Shown one piece after another: positions 1 through 10,487 of a stretch of 64,000 nucleotides of DNA. The position numbers and the translations under genes are program-made. Numbering within the stretch: position 1 is the stretch's first letter; every line of letters begins with the position of its first letter. The DNA is from Niallia circulans NBRC 13626 (GTDB lineage Bacteria; Bacillota; Bacilli; Bacillales; Cytobacillaceae). The notes beneath the pieces are model-generated. The model was not told the origin of the DNA and made no database searches. It worked only from the letters and a program-made list of their open reading frames with translations. The stretch covers positions 124,001 through 188,000 of the forward strand of contig NZ_BCVE01000004.1 in assembly GCF_001591585.1 (NCBI RefSeq). Direction: 5' to 3'.

Positions 1-223
1 TGCCCCAGTTCTTTCCATATAGATTGGAATAAAATATCGTATATCCATTATCCCGTAACGATTCAATTAAATTCCGCTTTCCTTCATTTTGGTTCCAAAA
101 ACTATTACTGTCGGTTACATAATTTCTTTCGTCTCCAATTATTAAGATACCGAAACCATTAGGTCGATGAGGATAATGTATCATGTTCCATTCGGTATCT
201 AACAGGAAGTTCCGGTTCTCCAT
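1..223 (-). CDS. YjaU-like hydrolase, N-terminal part (cut by window edge)
   Basis: An open frame begins at the ATG at 223 and runs off the window after about 74 codons. A ribosome site (AAGGAG-like) lies just upstream. The N-terminus begins MENRNFLLDTEWNMIHYPHR and contains GFGILIIGD and YTIFYSNLYGKNWG. From memory and from its place next to yjzD, it resembles B. subtilis YjaU, an alpha/beta-hydrolase-like protein of unknown substrate. The catalytic part is outside the window, so neither activity nor intactness can be judged. It is transcribed divergently from yjzD. The name rests mainly on synteny. Confidence 0.55.
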   Translation of the reverse strand, partial: MENRNFLLDTEWNMIHYPHRPNGFGILIIGDERNYVTDSNSFWNQNEGKRNLIESLRDNGYTIFYSNLYGKNWG

Positions 224-374
224 CTTAAAAACTCCTTTTTAGCATTTTCCTTCTAATAATGTATGTCTCTTTTATTAAAACGTAAGGGAGTTTGCCTATA
301 TTTCAAGAAGAAATGCGGAGTCATCTCAGAAAATAATCAGATTTTTTATCTATTTCTGTTAAAGGAATGACATA

Positions 375-403
375 TTAACATAATCGGAAATACTATTTAT
401 AAT
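375..403 (+). promoter_or_regulatory. Candidate sigma-A promoter for yjzD
   Basis: TTAACA (375-380) and TATAAT (398-403) are separated by exactly 17 bases, facing yjzD. The predicted start of transcription leaves a leader of about 100 bases before the TTG start codon. This is motif reading only. Confidence 0.5.
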
Positions 404-507
404 GGAAAAAGTGAAGAATTTAAGAAAGCTCTATCATTCACATTTATTATTTAGCTTCGATGTGGTAAGATGGTTATGATAAGCAAGCTATAAAGAGGTG
501 ATTTCGG

Positions 508-699
508 TTGCGTTACATAATGACAATTTTTTGGACATTTTTACTTGCTCAAATGTTAGTTTATGTTGTTGGTTCAATGAATGGGGTTCCTTTTAATTTT
601 TCAATGGGGCTAATTCTGACAGCTGTCTTTTCCGTACTAGTTTTCATTTTATCAGCAATTATTCCAGATGAACCTGCTCATGAAAAAGGTTCTCATTAA
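508..699 (+). CDS. yjzD: Small membrane protein YjzD (DUF2929-like)
   Basis: A 63-residue protein starts with TTG at 508; the ribosome site AAAGAGGTG ends seven bases before it. The sequence is almost entirely two hydrophobic helices (about residues 4-23 and 31-51) joined by a short loop, with a charged tail PDEPAHEKGSH, so it should be a small inner-membrane protein. It matches B. subtilis YjzD in size, topology and position next to the arginine operon, yjzC and a YjaU-like gene. The biochemical function of this family is not known to me. A terminator follows at 721-785. Confidence 0.75.
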   Translation: MRYIMTIFWTFLLAQMLVYVVGSMNGVPFNFSMGLILTAVFSVLVFILSAIIPDEPAHEKGSH

Positions 700-720
700 A
701 AATCTGTATATCGTAAGATT

Positions 721-785
721 GGGTGATTAAATATATGCACTAATAGGGGAATTCTATTCGTGTATTTTGTTTAATCACCTTTTTA
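721..785 (+). terminator. Rho-independent terminator after yjzD
   Basis: GGTGATTAAA (722-731) pairs with TTTAATCACC (770-779), and the intervening AATAG/CTATT can form an inner stem. The distal arm is followed by TTTTTATT. It lies 20 bases after the yjzD stop. Confidence 0.6.
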
Positions 786-794
786 TTGCAGCCA

Positions 795-847
795 TAAAAA
801 AATGCCTGAATACAAATATTTACTAATTTGTCCAATTGTATTCAGGC
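795..847 (-). terminator. Rho-independent terminator after clpB
   Basis: A 12-bp perfect stem GCCTGAATACAA (804-815) / TTGTATTCAGGC (836-847) is followed, on the minus strand, by a run of seven T residues. It sits about 27 bases beyond the clpB stop codon. Confidence 0.8.
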
Positions 848-873
848 TGTTACAAACACTTAATAGTCGAAAA

Positions 874-3474
874 TTACAAAGTATGTTTTAAAATTATTTG
901 TTCCTCTTCTTCATCAATTAAAACATGATCACTTTCTTTTACTTTACCAGCAATTATATCTTTTGCCAGCAGTGTTTCAATTGTTTTCTGTAAATATCTA
1001 CGAAGTGGTCTTGCTCCAAATTTTGGATCAAACCCATTTCTTGCAACAAATTCTTTCGCCTTTTCCGTCATATCAATAGTGATATGCTGATCTGTAAGGC
1101 GTGCTTGTAATTGAACAACTAGCTTGGATACTATATCTTTAATATTTCCGAGTGATAAAGGTTTGAATAAAATAACTTCATCAATTCTGTTTAAAAATTC
1201 TGGTCTAAAATGTCCATTTAATTGATTCATAACGCCTTCTCTTATTACTTCGGGTATTTCCTCTGCTTCTCCCGTTTCTAATAAAAGATGGGAACCAATA
1301 TTGGATGTCATGATGATGACTGTATTTTTAAAGTCCACTGTTCGTCCTCTCGAATCTGTAATCCTGCCATCATCAAGAACTTGAAGCAGAATATTGAATA
1401 CTTCTGGATGAGCTTTCTCTACTTCATCTAATAGGACAACAGAATATGGTTTTCTTCTGATTGCTTCTGTTAATTGTCCCCCTTCTTCATAGCCTATATA
1501 TCCTGGAGGAGCACCGATTAAACGAGACACAGCATGTTTTTCCATATACTCGGACATATCGATACGAATCATTTGCTCTTCACTATCAAAAAGCGTTGCC
1601 GCTAAGGTTTTGGCAAGTTCCGTTTTCCCAACACCTGTAGGTCCTAAAAATAAGAAGGAGCCAATTGGTCTGTTTGGATCTTTTATTCCTGCTCTCGCTC
1701 TTAATACTGCATCACTGACTAACTGCACTGCCTCTGCTTGGCCAACCACTCTTTCTTGCAGAATTGCTTCTAAGCGTAATAATTTTTCTCTCTCTTTCTC
1801 CACTAGCTTGGATACAGGAATCCCAGTCCACCTTGCAACAATATTGGCAATTTCCTCTTCTGTCACTTCTTCTCGAAGGAGACGGTTCTCTTGTCCTTGT
1901 TTTGTCTTTTCTTCCATCTCCTTAATTTCTTTTTCTAATTTTGGAATGCTGCCATGTCTTAGCTCAGCTGCTTTATTTAAATCATAATTATTTTCTGCAT
2001 CCTCTAACTCTCTCTTTTTTCGTTCAAGCTGTTCTTTTTTCTCATGGATGGATTGTAAAGCATCCTTTTCCTGCTGCCATTTTGCTTTTAAGACATTAGA
2101 ACGTTCTCTGAGATTAGCTAATTCCTTTGCAATAACCGCAAGTCTCGCTTTACTTTGCTCATCCTCTTCTCCATGCAATGCCGCTTCCTCAATTTCAAGC
2201 TGCATAATTTTTCTTGTTAGTTCATCTATTTCAATTGGCATCGAATCGATTTCTGTACGAATCATCGCGCAAGCTTCGTCTATTAAATCGATAGCTTTAT
2301 CCGGCAAGAAGCGTTCTGTTATATACCTGTCCGATAAAGTTGCAGCTGCAATAATAGAACGATCTTGAATATTTACACCATGATGAATTTCAAATCTTTC
2401 TTTGAGTCCTCTTAGTATAGCAATCGTATCTTCCACTGTCGGCTCCGAGACTAAAACCTGCTGAAAGCGGCGTTCAAGTGCAGGATCTTTTTCAATATAT
2501 TGACGATGTTCATCTAATGTTGTGGCACCAATACAGTGAAGCTCTCCTCTTGCCAGCATCGGTTTAAGCATATTTCCTGCATCCATTGCACCATCTGTTT
2601 TTCCTGCCCCGACAATTGTATGCAATTCATCAATAAATAAGATGATTCTGCCATCACTATTTTTCACTTCTTGTAAAACAGCTTTTAAACGTTCTTCAAA
2701 TTCGCCTCTAAATTTAGCTCCTGCTACTAATGCCCCCATATCTAAAGAAAAAATAGTTTTATCTTTTAGGCCTTCTGGGACATCTTTTCGAACGATCCTT
2801 TGTGCTAAACCTTCTACAATAGCCGTTTTTCCCACTCCCGGTTCCCCAATTAAAACAGGATTATTTTTGGTCTTTCTTGATAGTATACGGATTACATTAC
2901 GAATTTCATTATCACGACCAATCACTGGGTCAAGCTTGCCCAACTTTACTTCTTCTACTAAGTCTCGTCCATATTTACTAAGTACTTCATATGTCGCTTC
3001 GGGATTTTTGCTTGTCACTCTCTGTGTCCCCCTTATCTCTTTTATTACTTTCTTTATTTCCGCTAATGAAATATCTTCCTCTTTCAATATTCTTCCTATT
3101 GCAGAGGATTCTACTTTATAGGCTGACAGTATAAGATGCTCTACAGATAAGTATTCATCTTCCCATTCCCGCATCTCTTCTTCTGCTTTCATTAAAAGCT
3201 GCTGCAAACCAGCAGTTATATATACCGTACCTTGTTGAGAACCACTAAATGATACTTGTGGCTTTTTCTTTAATTCTTCCGCTAATTTATCGCTCACTCT
3301 ATTTGGATCTTTTTGTAACTTGTTTAAAATGGCCGTCATTAAATTATCCTGTTGATGAAGAATTGCCATAAATAAATGAATATCATCTATTTCTTGATGA
3401 CTTTCTTTTCTTGCAAGGGATTGTGCTTCAGTTATGGCTAGTTGGACTCTTTCTGTCATCTGCTCTACGTTCAT
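874..3474 (-). CDS. clpB: Protein disaggregase ClpB (Hsp100 AAA+ ATPase)
   Basis: This is an 866-residue cytosolic chaperone that threads aggregated proteins through a hexameric pore, working with DnaK. The N-terminal Clp repeat domain ([10 protein letters not shown] onward, about 1-145) is followed by AAA-1 with Walker [14 protein letters not shown] and DE box [10 protein letters not shown] long coiled-coil middle domain (about 405-520) with alternating E/K/R/L comes next, then AAA-2 with [12 protein letters not shown] and [14 protein letters not shown], ending in the small D2 domain. An upstream in-frame extension to 3576 was rejected: the ATG at 3474 has an AAGGAGT site eight bases before it, and the extension would cover the promoter and CtsR box. 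B. subtilis 168 lacks clpB at this place. Regulation by CtsR is indicated by a perfect operator at 3492-3508. Confidence 0.97.
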   Translation of the reverse strand: MNVEQMTERVQLAITEAQSLARKESHQEIDDIHLFMAILHQQDNLMTAILNKLQKDPNRVSDKLAEELKKKPQVSFSGSQQGTVYITAGLQQLLMKAEEEMREWEDEYLSVEHLILSAYKVESSAIGRILKEEDISLAEIKKVIKEIRGTQRVTSKNPEATYEVLSKYGRDLVEEVKLGKLDPVIGRDNEIRNVIRILSRKTKNNPVLIGEPGVGKTAIVEGLAQRIVRKDVPEGLKDKTIFSLDMGALVAGAKFRGEFEERLKAVLQEVKNSDGRIILFIDELHTIVGAGKTDGAMDAGNMLKPMLARGELHCIGATTLDEHRQYIEKDPALERRFQQVLVSEPTVEDTIAILRGLKERFEIHHGVNIQDRSIIAAATLSDRYITERFLPDKAIDLIDEACAMIRTEIDSMPIEIDELTRKIMQLEIEEAALHGEEDEQSKARLAVIAKELANLRERSNVLKAKWQQEKDALQSIHEKKEQLERKKRELEDAENNYDLNKAAELRHGSIPKLEKEIKEMEEKTKQGQENRLLREEVTEEEIANIVARWTGIPVSKLVEKEREKLLRLEAILQERVVGQAEAVQLVSDAVLRARAGIKDPNRPIGSFLFLGPTGVGKTELAKTLAATLFDSEEQMIRIDMSEYMEKHAVSRLIGAPPGYIGYEEGGQLTEAIRRKPYSVVLLDEVEKAHPEVFNILLQVLDDGRITDSRGRTVDFKNTVIIMTSNIGSHLLLETGEAEEIPEVIREGVMNQLNGHFRPEFLNRIDEVILFKPLSLGNIKDIVSKLVVQLQARLTDQHITIDMTEKAKEFVARNGFDPKFGARPLRRYLQKTIETLLAKDIIAGKVKESDHVLIDEEEEQIILKHTL

Positions 3475-3491
3475 TTTACAAGACTCCTTTT

Positions 3492-3508
3492 TTTGACCTT
3501 TTTTGACC
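3492..3508 (-). promoter_or_regulatory. CtsR operator of clpB
   Basis: Read on the minus strand, two GGTCAAA heptads are separated by AAA: an exact tandem heptad arrangement of the CtsR heat-shock repressor. The box sits between the -10 element and the clpB start codon, where bound CtsR would block transcription. The ctsR gene itself is not in the window. Confidence 0.9.
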
Positions 3509-3517
3509 TTTGTTTTT

Positions 3518-3545
3518 ATTATAGTATAATTTATCCATATGTAAA
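3518..3545 (-). promoter_or_regulatory. Sigma-A promoter of clpB
   Basis: TTTACA (3545-3540) and TATAAT (3523-3518) on the minus strand are 16 bases apart, directly before the CtsR operator and 44 bases before the start codon. Confidence 0.7.
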
Positions 3546-3640
3546 GGGATCTCTCTTGGACAAAGAGTATATTCAAAACAATGATCTCAAGGAGATAATC
3601 ATCATGAAGCAGACTCTTTAGAGAAATCCCTTTTTAAATC

Positions 3641-3670
3641 ATTATACGAGTATGGGTATCATCGTATAAT
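3641..3670 (-). terminator. Hairpin downstream of yjzC, possible weak terminator
   Basis: ATTATACGA (3641-3649) and TCGTATAAT (3662-3670) form a 9-bp perfect stem with a 12-base loop, 16 bases after the yjzC stop. The T-run on the minus strand is poor, so termination is uncertain. Confidence 0.35.
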
Positions 3671-3685
3671 ATTGGGGTTAACTTA

Positions 3686-3865
3686 TTATGGTTTTCTTTG
3701 ATATGTCCATAATCGATTATGATTCGATGTTTCTGGAAAGCGGTCTCCAGCTTTCAGTTTTAGCATTTGAGGATTATTTACGTTACTTCCGGTTTCACCA
3801 ATTTCTATATACAATCCATTGTTTGGTGCCTTTTGCCCTGGACGAAACTGTCTATTTTGACCCAA
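3686..3865 (-). CDS. yjzC: Small basic protein YjzC
   Basis: A 59-residue protein starts with TTG at 3865, after the ribosome site AAAGGAGGAG. It begins (M)GQNRQFRPGQKAPNNG, contains YIEIGETGSNVNNPQM and ends LWTYQRKP. Length and sequence agree with my recollection of B. subtilis YjzC (59 residues), which also follows argF. The protein is polar and glycine/asparagine-rich, without a signal peptide or membrane segment. Its role is unknown. It lies between argF and clpB on the same strand, but the strong terminator at 4065-4101 separates it from the arginine operon, so it probably has its own promoter in 3866-4064. The short length and TTG start make it easy to miss. Confidence 0.85.
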   Translation of the reverse strand: MGQNRQFRPGQKAPNNGLYIEIGETGSNVNNPQMLKLKAGDRFPETSNHNRLWTYQRKP

Positions 3866-4064
3866 AATAAACTCCTCCTTTATCCATTACCAATTCAAAA
3901 GCTAAGTAAACACGAAGCAAATATGTGTTACTTAACTGCTTATTAGTATTACCTTTTTTCAAAGTGAACATTACGGAAAATAATGACTGGCTTTTTATTG
4001 GAATAAATACATTTTCATTCGAGCATGCTATAAGTCCATATCTATTTTAAAAAAATAACCTAAA

Positions 4065-4101
4065 AAGACTGTTAACACACAATATATCTGTTAACAGTCT
4101 T
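4065..4101 (-). terminator. Terminator of the arginine operon
   Basis: AAGACTGTTAAC (4065-4076) pairs perfectly with GTTAACAGTCTT (4090-4101). On the minus strand it is followed by TTTAGG and then a T7 run. It lies nine bases beyond the argF stop. Confidence 0.85.
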
Positions 4102-4109
4102 CATACAAA

Positions 4110-5057
4110 TTATTTTAAAATTTCCACCAATAATGCTTTTTGGGCATGTAATCTATTGCCGGCCTGCTGAAAGACGTAGGAATGACTTCCATCGATAATT
4201 TCTGATGTTACTTCTTCTTCACGATGGGCTGGTAAACAGTGTAAAAAAATATAATCCGATTTTGCATGGTTCACTAATTCTGCATTAATTTGAAAGCCTT
4301 GGAAATCTTTTAAACGCTGCTCATTCTCCGCTTCTTGCCCCATACTGGTCCATACATCTGAATAGATGGCATCGGCATCCCGAACAGCTTCTATAGGATT
4401 ATGAGTAAGGACAATTTTACTGCCACTTATTTTTGCAAAAGAATAGGCTAGTTCCGCCACTTTTTTATCGACTTCATAATTTGGTGGTGTCGCAATGGAA
4501 ATATCTGCCCCTACTTTCGAGCAAGCGATAAGTAAAGAATGAGCCACATTATTTCCATCACCAATATACGCAAGCTTTAGACCTTCCAAACTCCCTTTTA
4601 CTTCCAATAAAGTAAGTAAATCTGCTAATGCTTGACATGGATGATATAAGTCCGTTAATCCATTAATAATAGGAATGGTTGCATGCTCTGCTAATTCTTC
4701 GACAATATCGTGAGAAAAAGTACGAATCATAATGGCATCTACATATTGGGATAACACTTTTGCGGTGTCTGAAATAGTCTCCCCTCTGCCAATTTGCAGA
4801 TCTCGACTATTTAAATATAGAGCATGCCCTCCCAGCTGAAGCATCCCAGCTTCAAAGGAGACTCTTGTTCGCGTTGATGATTTCTCAAAAATCATTCCTA
4901 ATGTTTTTCCTTTTAGAGGGGCAATTATTTCTCCCTTTAAGTGGGATTCTTTTATTGCCTTCGCCTTATCTAATAATTCAAGGATTGTTTCTTTTGAATA
5001 GTCAGCCAATGTTAATAAATCTTTTCCCTTTAAATCTAGATTAGATGTAATCATCAT
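4110..5057 (-). CDS. argF: Ornithine carbamoyltransferase ArgF
   Basis: ArgF joins carbamoyl phosphate and ornithine to give citrulline. The 315-residue protein has the carbamoyl-phosphate loop SSTRTR (about residue 55), [11 protein letters not shown] (about 132), the DVWTSMGQE loop (about 229) and the ornithine-site HCLPAHR (about 270), all intact. The start at 5057 ([11 protein letters not shown]) was chosen because GGAGTG lies eight bases before it; the longer frame to 5093 would run inside carB. Its ATG overlaps the carB stop (ATGA), a sign of translational coupling. It is the last gene of the arginine operon, placed next to the carbamoyl-phosphate synthase genes that supply its substrate. 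Confidence 0.97.
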   Translation of the reverse strand: MMITSNLDLKGKDLLTLADYSKETILELLDKAKAIKESHLKGEIIAPLKGKTLGMIFEKSSTRTRVSFEAGMLQLGGHALYLNSRDLQIGRGETISDTAKVLSQYVDAIMIRTFSHDIVEELAEHATIPIINGLTDLYHPCQALADLLTLLEVKGSLEGLKLAYIGDGNNVAHSLLIACSKVGADISIATPPNYEVDKKVAELAYSFAKISGSKIVLTHNPIEAVRDADAIYSDVWTSMGQEAENEQRLKDFQGFQINAELVNHAKSDYIFLHCLPAHREEEVTSEIIDGSHSYVFQQAGNRLHAQKALLVEILK

Positions 5058-8000
5058 ACTGTACTCACTCCTTTTCTTATATTTGTATGCCATTCCTGAA
5101 TCGAATGAACGGTTATGTCTTTTCCTTTAAAAGAGGAAATAAATGCTTCGAGACTTTCTTTTTGCGTGAAGGTAATAATACGATTTCTCGTTGCTAATTC
5201 GCGAGATTGTCGATCTTCTTGTAAGTTTGTTGGATTATAAAAGGCAACCGTACTCTTATCTGCTAGTAACGATTCTACTGATTGGTTATCAGCGATTTCA
5301 ACTGATAATTGGACTTGGTCTGCTTTATCATAAAGATCTGCTAGATCTTCTGTTGTTTTTAAAACAATTTTCATCTCCTGCTTTGGCAGTTTCTTTAAAG
5401 TAGGGTGAAATACTTTTTTCAACGCATCTTCTAGCGTTTCTGCAAGTGCAATTCCTTCTCCTGTAGAACGCATTTCTGGTCCCAATTTAGAATCTAGCCC
5501 TTTTAAAGCATAATTGGAATAAACAGGATACTTAATACAAGTAAATTCTATATCATCCGAATATGTTTTTTCTTTTTCGGTCAATGTATATGTCCCAAGC
5601 AATATTTTTGTCGCAATTTGTACTAATGGTACACCAGTTACTTTGCTTACAATCGGTACTGTTCGACTAGCGCGAGGATTTACTTCCAATACATATACCT
5701 CTTCCTTATTGATGATATACTGGATGTTCATTAGTCCTTTATAGCCTGTATGCTGAACAATCTTTTTAGCGTAAGTGATCATTTTTTCTTTTACGCTTAC
5801 TGATAAATTTTTAGCAGGCAATATAGATAGACTATCTCCTGAATGTACTCCCGTTTTCTCGATGTGTTCCATAATCGTTGGAACACAAATATCGACTCCA
5901 TCTGTTGCTAAGTCCAGCTCTGCTTCTGAAGCTTCCATAAACTGATCAACAAGGACAGGGTAAGGTACCTCTGTTTGTAAATAGGATTGTAATTCTGCTT
6001 CATTATTTATCCGTTCCATTCCCTTACCGCCAATCACATAAGATGGACGGATAAGAACTGGATAGCCTATCTTCTGGACTGAAGCAATAATCTGCTGCTC
6101 ATTTTCTGCGATATCTCCTTGGATATGAGGAATATCTTCTTCTTCCAATAGCTTATAAAATAAATCTCTATCTTCTAAAACATCGATTGTGTCACTGTTT
6201 GTTCCAAGAATATGGACACCATAGGATTCCAGTTCTTTTGCTACATTAAGAGCAGTTTGACCCCCTAATTGGACAATGACATCTTCTATCCCTTCTGATT
6301 CGATAACATTCATAATATCTTCCACGCTTAATGGTTCAAAATATAGACGATCTGCCGTGGCAAAATCTGTACTCACGGTCTCTGGATTATTATTAATAAT
6401 GATTGTTTCCAGACCTTCATCTTTTAAGGCAAATACGCCATGAACCGAGCAATAGTCGAACTCTATCCCTTGACCAATTCTGATGGGACCACTGCCGATA
6501 ACAAGTACTTTTCGTTTAGTACTTTTATTTTGCTCATTTTCACCATAATAGCTGGAATAGTAGTAATTAGTTTTTGCTTCAAATTCTGCTGCACAAGTAT
6601 CAACCATTTTATAAATAGGCATCACTTGTAATTGTTTGCGTTTTTCTCTTACCTCTTTTTCAAAGCAATTCCACGCATTTGCTAAGAAAGCATCACTAAA
6701 CCCCTTTTCTTTCCATTTCAGTAAACTCTCTTTTGTTACTGTTTGGAGGGAAGTATGGAATATTTCTTTCTCCATCTCAATCAATCTTTTAAATCGATGA
6801 AGGAAGAATAAATCGATTTTTGTTAAATCATGTATTTTAGCAAGTGGCTCCTCTTTCCTAATTAGTTCTAAAATAATAAAAAATCTTTCATCCGTTTGTT
6901 CCAGCATTTTCTCGTATAACACTTCCACTGGCATATGCTTTAATTCTGGAAGGGTTAAATCATTTCCCTTTATCTCAAGAGAATGGATTGCTTTTAGCAA
7001 GGCCCGCTCCATATTGCGGTCTATTCCCATTACTTCTCCTGTCGCCTTCATTTGCGTGCCGAGTTTTCTTGATACAGTAGGAAATTTATCAAATGGCCAC
7101 TTTGGTATTTTTACTACGACATAATCTAATGCCGGTTCAAAGCTTGCAAATGTATCTCCTGTTACTGGATTTATTAGCTCATTGAGACAATAACCAACTG
7201 CCAATTTTGCAGCCATTCTAGCAATCGGATACCCAGTAGCTTTTGATGCAAGGGCGGATGATCTACTCACCCTTGGATTTACTTCAATTAAATAATATTT
7301 CTTACTGTTCGGATCTAGTGCAAATTGGATATTGCATCCACCTATAATTCCTAGGGCAGAAATGATTTTAATAGAAGCAGAACGAAGCATTTGATATTCT
7401 ACATCTGTTAATGTTTGGGACGGAGCAATAACAATACTATCGCCCGTGTGAATTCCGACTGGATCGATGTTTTCCATATTGCAAATGGTAATACATGTAT
7501 TCATACTATCACGCATTACCTCATATTCTACTTCCTTAAAGCCAGCAATACTTCTTTCCACTAAGCATTGACCAATGGCACTTTCCTTCAAACCGCCAGA
7601 TACTAGACTAATGAATTCTTCCATATCCCCAGCGATACCACCGCCTGTTCCACCTAAGGTATAGGCAGGACGAACAATGATAGGAAAGCCAATTTCATTT
7701 GCAAAGTCTATCGCTTCTTCGACTTTATGCACAATTTTACTTTCTGGTACTGGTTCATTTAATTGATACATTAATTCTCTAAATGCTTCTCTATCTTCTC
7801 CCTTTTTGATTGATTCAATAGAGCTTCCCAGCAATTTTACTTGATACTTTTCTAAGATGCCTTGTTCACTCAATTGAAATGCCAGATTTAATCCCGTTTG
7901 CCCTCCTAAAGTAGCAAGAATTCCATCAGGCTTTTCTTTTTGAATAATCTTTTCTAAAACATCTACTGTCAATGGTTCAAAATAAATCGAATCAGCAAAA

Positions 8001-8176
8001 GTTTCATCTGTCATTATCGTTGCCGGATTATTATTTACAAGGATGACTTTATATCCTTCTTCTTTCAAAGCCATGCATGCTTGTGTGCCAGCATAATCAA
8101 ATTCAGCTGCCTGACCAATTACAATTGGTCCTGAGCCTATTACAAGTATGGTTTTTATCGTCGTGTCTTTAGGCAT
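5054..8176 (-). CDS. carB: Carbamoyl-phosphate synthase large chain (arginine-linked)
   Basis: This is a 1040-residue synthase using ammonia from CarA, bicarbonate and two ATP to make carbamoyl phosphate. The two homologous ATP-grasp halves are visible: the first opens with [20 protein letters not shown] (about 10-30), the second with [20 protein letters not shown] (about 555). Both have [20 protein letters not shown] metal and ATP sites, and a short MGS-like C-terminal region is present. The start at 8176 (MPKDTTIKT) has GGGAGAG upstream and overlaps the carA stop by eight bases; the longer start at 8209 was rejected. Its location inside the arg operon indicates the arginine-dedicated enzyme rather than the pyrimidine PyrAB pair. 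Confidence 0.97.
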   Translation of the reverse strand: MPKDTTIKTILVIGSGPIVIGQAAEFDYAGTQACMALKEEGYKVILVNNNPATIMTDETFADSIYFEPLTVDVLEKIIQKEKPDGILATLGGQTGLNLAFQLSEQGILEKYQVKLLGSSIESIKKGEDREAFRELMYQLNEPVPESKIVHKVEEAIDFANEIGFPIIVRPAYTLGGTGGGIAGDMEEFISLVSGGLKESAIGQCLVERSIAGFKEVEYEVMRDSMNTCITICNMENIDPVGIHTGDSIVIAPSQTLTDVEYQMLRSASIKIISALGIIGGCNIQFALDPNSKKYYLIEVNPRVSRSSALASKATGYPIARMAAKLAVGYCLNELINPVTGDTFASFEPALDYVVVKIPKWPFDKFPTVSRKLGTQMKATGEVMGIDRNMERALLKAIHSLEIKGNDLTLPELKHMPVEVLYEKMLEQTDERFFIILELIRKEEPLAKIHDLTKIDLFFLHRFKRLIEMEKEIFHTSLQTVTKESLLKWKEKGFSDAFLANAWNCFEKEVREKRKQLQVMPIYKMVDTCAAEFEAKTNYYYSSYYGENEQNKSTKRKVLVIGSGPIRIGQGIEFDYCSVHGVFALKDEGLETIIINNNPETVSTDFATADRLYFEPLSVEDIMNVIESEGIEDVIVQLGGQTALNVAKELESYGVHILGTNSDTIDVLEDRDLFYKLLEEEDIPHIQGDIAENEQQIIASVQKIGYPVLIRPSYVIGGKGMERINNEAELQSYLQTEVPYPVLVDQFMEASEAELDLATDGVDICVPTIMEHIEKTGVHSGDSLSILPAKNLSVSVKEKMITYAKKIVQHTGYKGLMNIQYIINKEEVYVLEVNPRASRTVPIVSKVTGVPLVQIATKILLGTYTLTEKEKTYSDDIEFTCIKYPVYSNYALKGLDSKLGPEMRSTGEGIALAETLEDALKKVFHPTLKKLPKQEMKIVLKTTEDLADLYDKADQVQLSVEIADNQSVESLLADKSTVAFYNPTNLQEDRQSRELATRNRIITFTQKESLEAFISSFKGKDITVHSIQEWHTNIRKGVSTV

Positions 8177-9251
8177 ATGCAAAAACTCTCCCATTATTTG
8201 CTTTAACATTTTCTATAAATTCATCAAATATATAACATCCTTCTGAAGGACCTGGATTTGCCTCTGGATGAAACTGTACCGTCTGCAGTGGATAAATGCT
8301 GTGAGACAGCCCTTCTACTGATCCATCGTGAAGATTATAAAATCTTGCTTCACAACCTGTAGCAGATAGACTTTCTTCTTTTACTACATAGCTATGATTT
8401 TGAGAGGACATAATCACTTTCTTTTTCTTCCGATCCATTACAGGATGATTGGCTCCTCTATGTCCAAATGATAGTTTGGTAGTTTCTGCCCCTAAAGCTA
8501 ATGCTGCAAGCTGATGTCCTAAACAAATACCAAGAGTTGGGTAATGCTTAATCACTGCTTTAATCGTTGGTAAAATACTGATTAACTCCTTTGGATTCCC
8601 AGGTCCATTTGATAAGAGAATGCCGTCAGGCTGCAGTGATTTAATACTAGTAAATGGTGTATTATAGGGAACGACCGTTACTTGACACTCACGCTCTAAT
8701 AATGCTGTTAACATACTTTCCTTTTTTCCAAAATCAACAAGGACAATATGATATTCACCCTGCCCATACGTTTGAAAGTTCATTTCCGAAACCTTTGCTA
8801 CTTTAACATCCTCCTTTAAAGCAAATGTTGGTACAGAAACTTCTTTCTCTTCTGTTATAATGGCTGGCATAGAACCAGATTTTCTTATATTTTTTACAAT
8901 AGAACGGGTATCAACATGTGCTAGCATTGGGATATTCCATTTATTTAAATATTGCTGTAAGGAATATTCAGCTTGATAATGAAATGCGTCACTATTCGAT
9001 TCATATACAATAACACCTGCTACATGCGGCTTTTTACTTTCAAAATCTTCTTTGTTTATGCCATAGTTTCCAATTAACGGGTACGTAAAAACAATAATTT
9101 GGTCTTTATAGGAAGGATCTGTTAGTACTTCCTGATATCCTGTCATTCCAGTGAAAAATACGATTTCTCCCTTTATCTCTTTGGCATCGCTATTTGTAAC
9201 GAAATCGCCTTTATATTTCACACCATTGCTTAAGTGAAGATAACCTTCCAT
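8169..9251 (-). CDS. carA: Carbamoyl-phosphate synthase small chain (glutaminase)
   Basis: CarA hydrolyses glutamine and channels ammonia to CarB. The 360-residue protein has the small-chain N-terminal domain with FFTGMTGYQEVLTDPSY and the class I amidotransferase domain. The latter carries the nucleophile Cys in LGICLGHQLAALALG (about 237-251) and the His/Glu in QFHPEANPGPSE near the C-terminus. The ATG at 9251 follows AGAGGTG. The 78-base gap to argD is the largest inside the operon and contains a TATAAT-like hexamer at about 9296-9301, so an internal promoter is possible but not convincing. Confidence 0.97.
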   Translation of the reverse strand: MEGYLHLSNGVKYKGDFVTNSDAKEIKGEIVFFTGMTGYQEVLTDPSYKDQIIVFTYPLIGNYGINKEDFESKKPHVAGVIVYESNSDAFHYQAEYSLQQYLNKWNIPMLAHVDTRSIVKNIRKSGSMPAIITEEKEVSVPTFALKEDVKVAKVSEMNFQTYGQGEYHIVLVDFGKKESMLTALLERECQVTVVPYNTPFTSIKSLQPDGILLSNGPGNPKELISILPTIKAVIKHYPTLGICLGHQLAALALGAETTKLSFGHRGANHPVMDRKKKKVIMSSQNHSYVVKEESLSATGCEARFYNLHDGSVEGLSHSIYPLQTVQFHPEANPGPSEGCYIFDEFIENVKANNGRVFAYA

Positions 9252-9329
9252 TTGTTAACACCTCTATAATGAATGTATAGTTACTCTTTATTTCTTATAA
9301 TTATACATTATCATGCAAAAAAATACACA

Positions 9330-10487
9330 TTAGATTGTTACTTTTGCATGAATATTTAAACTTTTTTGCATTATTTCCATTCCCTTAATAAAATCTTCCG
9401 GTGAAGTATTAAGACTTGGCAATAAACGTATAACCTTTTCCCCAGCATTTAAAACGATTAAGCCTTCTTTTCTTAATTCTCCTAATATAGAAGCAACGGG
9501 TATATCCAATTCAATTCCAATCATCAATCCTAAACCTCGAATGTCCTTTACATGTTGATTTCCGGCTAATTTTTCTTTTAAAAGGCTAAATACCCATTCA
9601 CTTTTTTTCTCGACTGCTTCTAAGAAAGCTGGTTCAAAGATTATTTCCATTGTTTTAATAGCTGCTGCCATCGCTAAAGGATTTCCTCCAAATGTGGTAC
9701 CATGGCTGCCTGGACCAAAGAATTCCTTTAGCTTTCCATCTGCCACAATAGCTCCTGTTGGAATTCCATTTGCCATTCCTTTTGCCACACTAATAATATC
9801 TGGTTTAATACCAAAGTGTTGAAAGGCAAATGCTTTTCCTGTTCTGCCCATTCCTGTTTGAATTTCATCAATTAGCAGCAAGACACCCTTTTCTTTGCAA
9901 AGTGCTTCAACACCTTGTAAAAATTCTTGAGAAGCTACATATATACCGCCTTCTCCTTGCACTACTTCAAGCATCACGGCAGCTACGTCTTCTGTTAATT
10001 GTTCTTTTAATGCATTTAAATCGTTAAATGGAACATACTCAAATGTCTCCAGCATCGGCCCATAGCCTTGCTTTATTTTATCCTGTCCAGTTGCTGACAT
10101 TGTTGCAAAGGTTCTTCCATGAAAGGATTGCTTGAAAGTAAGAATTTTTGTTTTTCCCGTTGCTTTTCTTGCCAGTTTAATGGCTGCCTCATTTGCCTCT
10201 GCCCCACTATTCGCAAAGAAAACAAGATCCAATCCAGATGCATTCGTTAATATTTCTGCTGCCTTTTCCTGCACAGCTAATGGAAAAAGATTGGAAACAT
10301 GCCAAAATTTATTTAATTGATGCTCAACAGCAGCTTTTACTTCTGGATGGCAATGTCCTAAATTGCATACCCCTATTCCTGAAGTAAAATCTAAATAAAC
10401 GCCACCATTCTTACTATACAAATAACTCCCCTGCGCAGATTCTGGCTCTATTTCCCACTTTGAGTAGGTTGGGAATAAATGACTCAT
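9330..10487 (-). CDS. argD: Acetylornithine aminotransferase ArgD
   Basis: This PLP-dependent class III aminotransferase converts N-acetylglutamate semialdehyde to N-acetylornithine. The 385-residue length is typical. Visible motifs are SGIGVCNLGHCHPEV, FFANSGAEANEAAIKLARK (phosphate binding), LLIDEIQTGMGRTG with the cofactor-contacting Asp (about residue 208), and the Schiff-base lysine in SVAKGMANGIPTGA (about 236). It overlaps argB by four bases (ATGA), so the two are translationally coupled. Confidence 0.96.
   Translation of the reverse strand: MSHLFPTYSKWEIEPESAQGSYLYSKNGGVYLDFTSGIGVCNLGHCHPEVKAAVEHQLNKFWHVSNLFPLAVQEKAAEILTNASGLDLVFFANSGAEANEAAIKLARKATGKTKILTFKQSFHGRTFATMSATGQDKIKQGYGPMLETFEYVPFNDLNALKEQLTEDVAAVMLEVVQGEGGIYVASQEFLQGVEALCKEKGVLLLIDEIQTGMGRTGKAFAFQHFGIKPDIISVAKGMANGIPTGAIVADGKLKEFFGPGSHGTTFGGNPLAMAAAIKTMEIIFEPAFLEAVEKKSEWVFSLLKEKLAGNQHVKDIRGLGLMIGIELDIPVASILGELRKEGLIVLNAGEKVIRLLPSLNTSPEDFIKGMEIMQKSLNIHAKVTI

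Noticed and set aside
3688-3870. 60-codon plus-strand frame
   Set aside because: It is the antisense of yjzC, which is the conserved gene here.
9252-9329. Internal promoter and ARG box between argD and carA
   Set aside because: A TATAAT-like hexamer is present but no good -35, and the best ARG-box match is poor.
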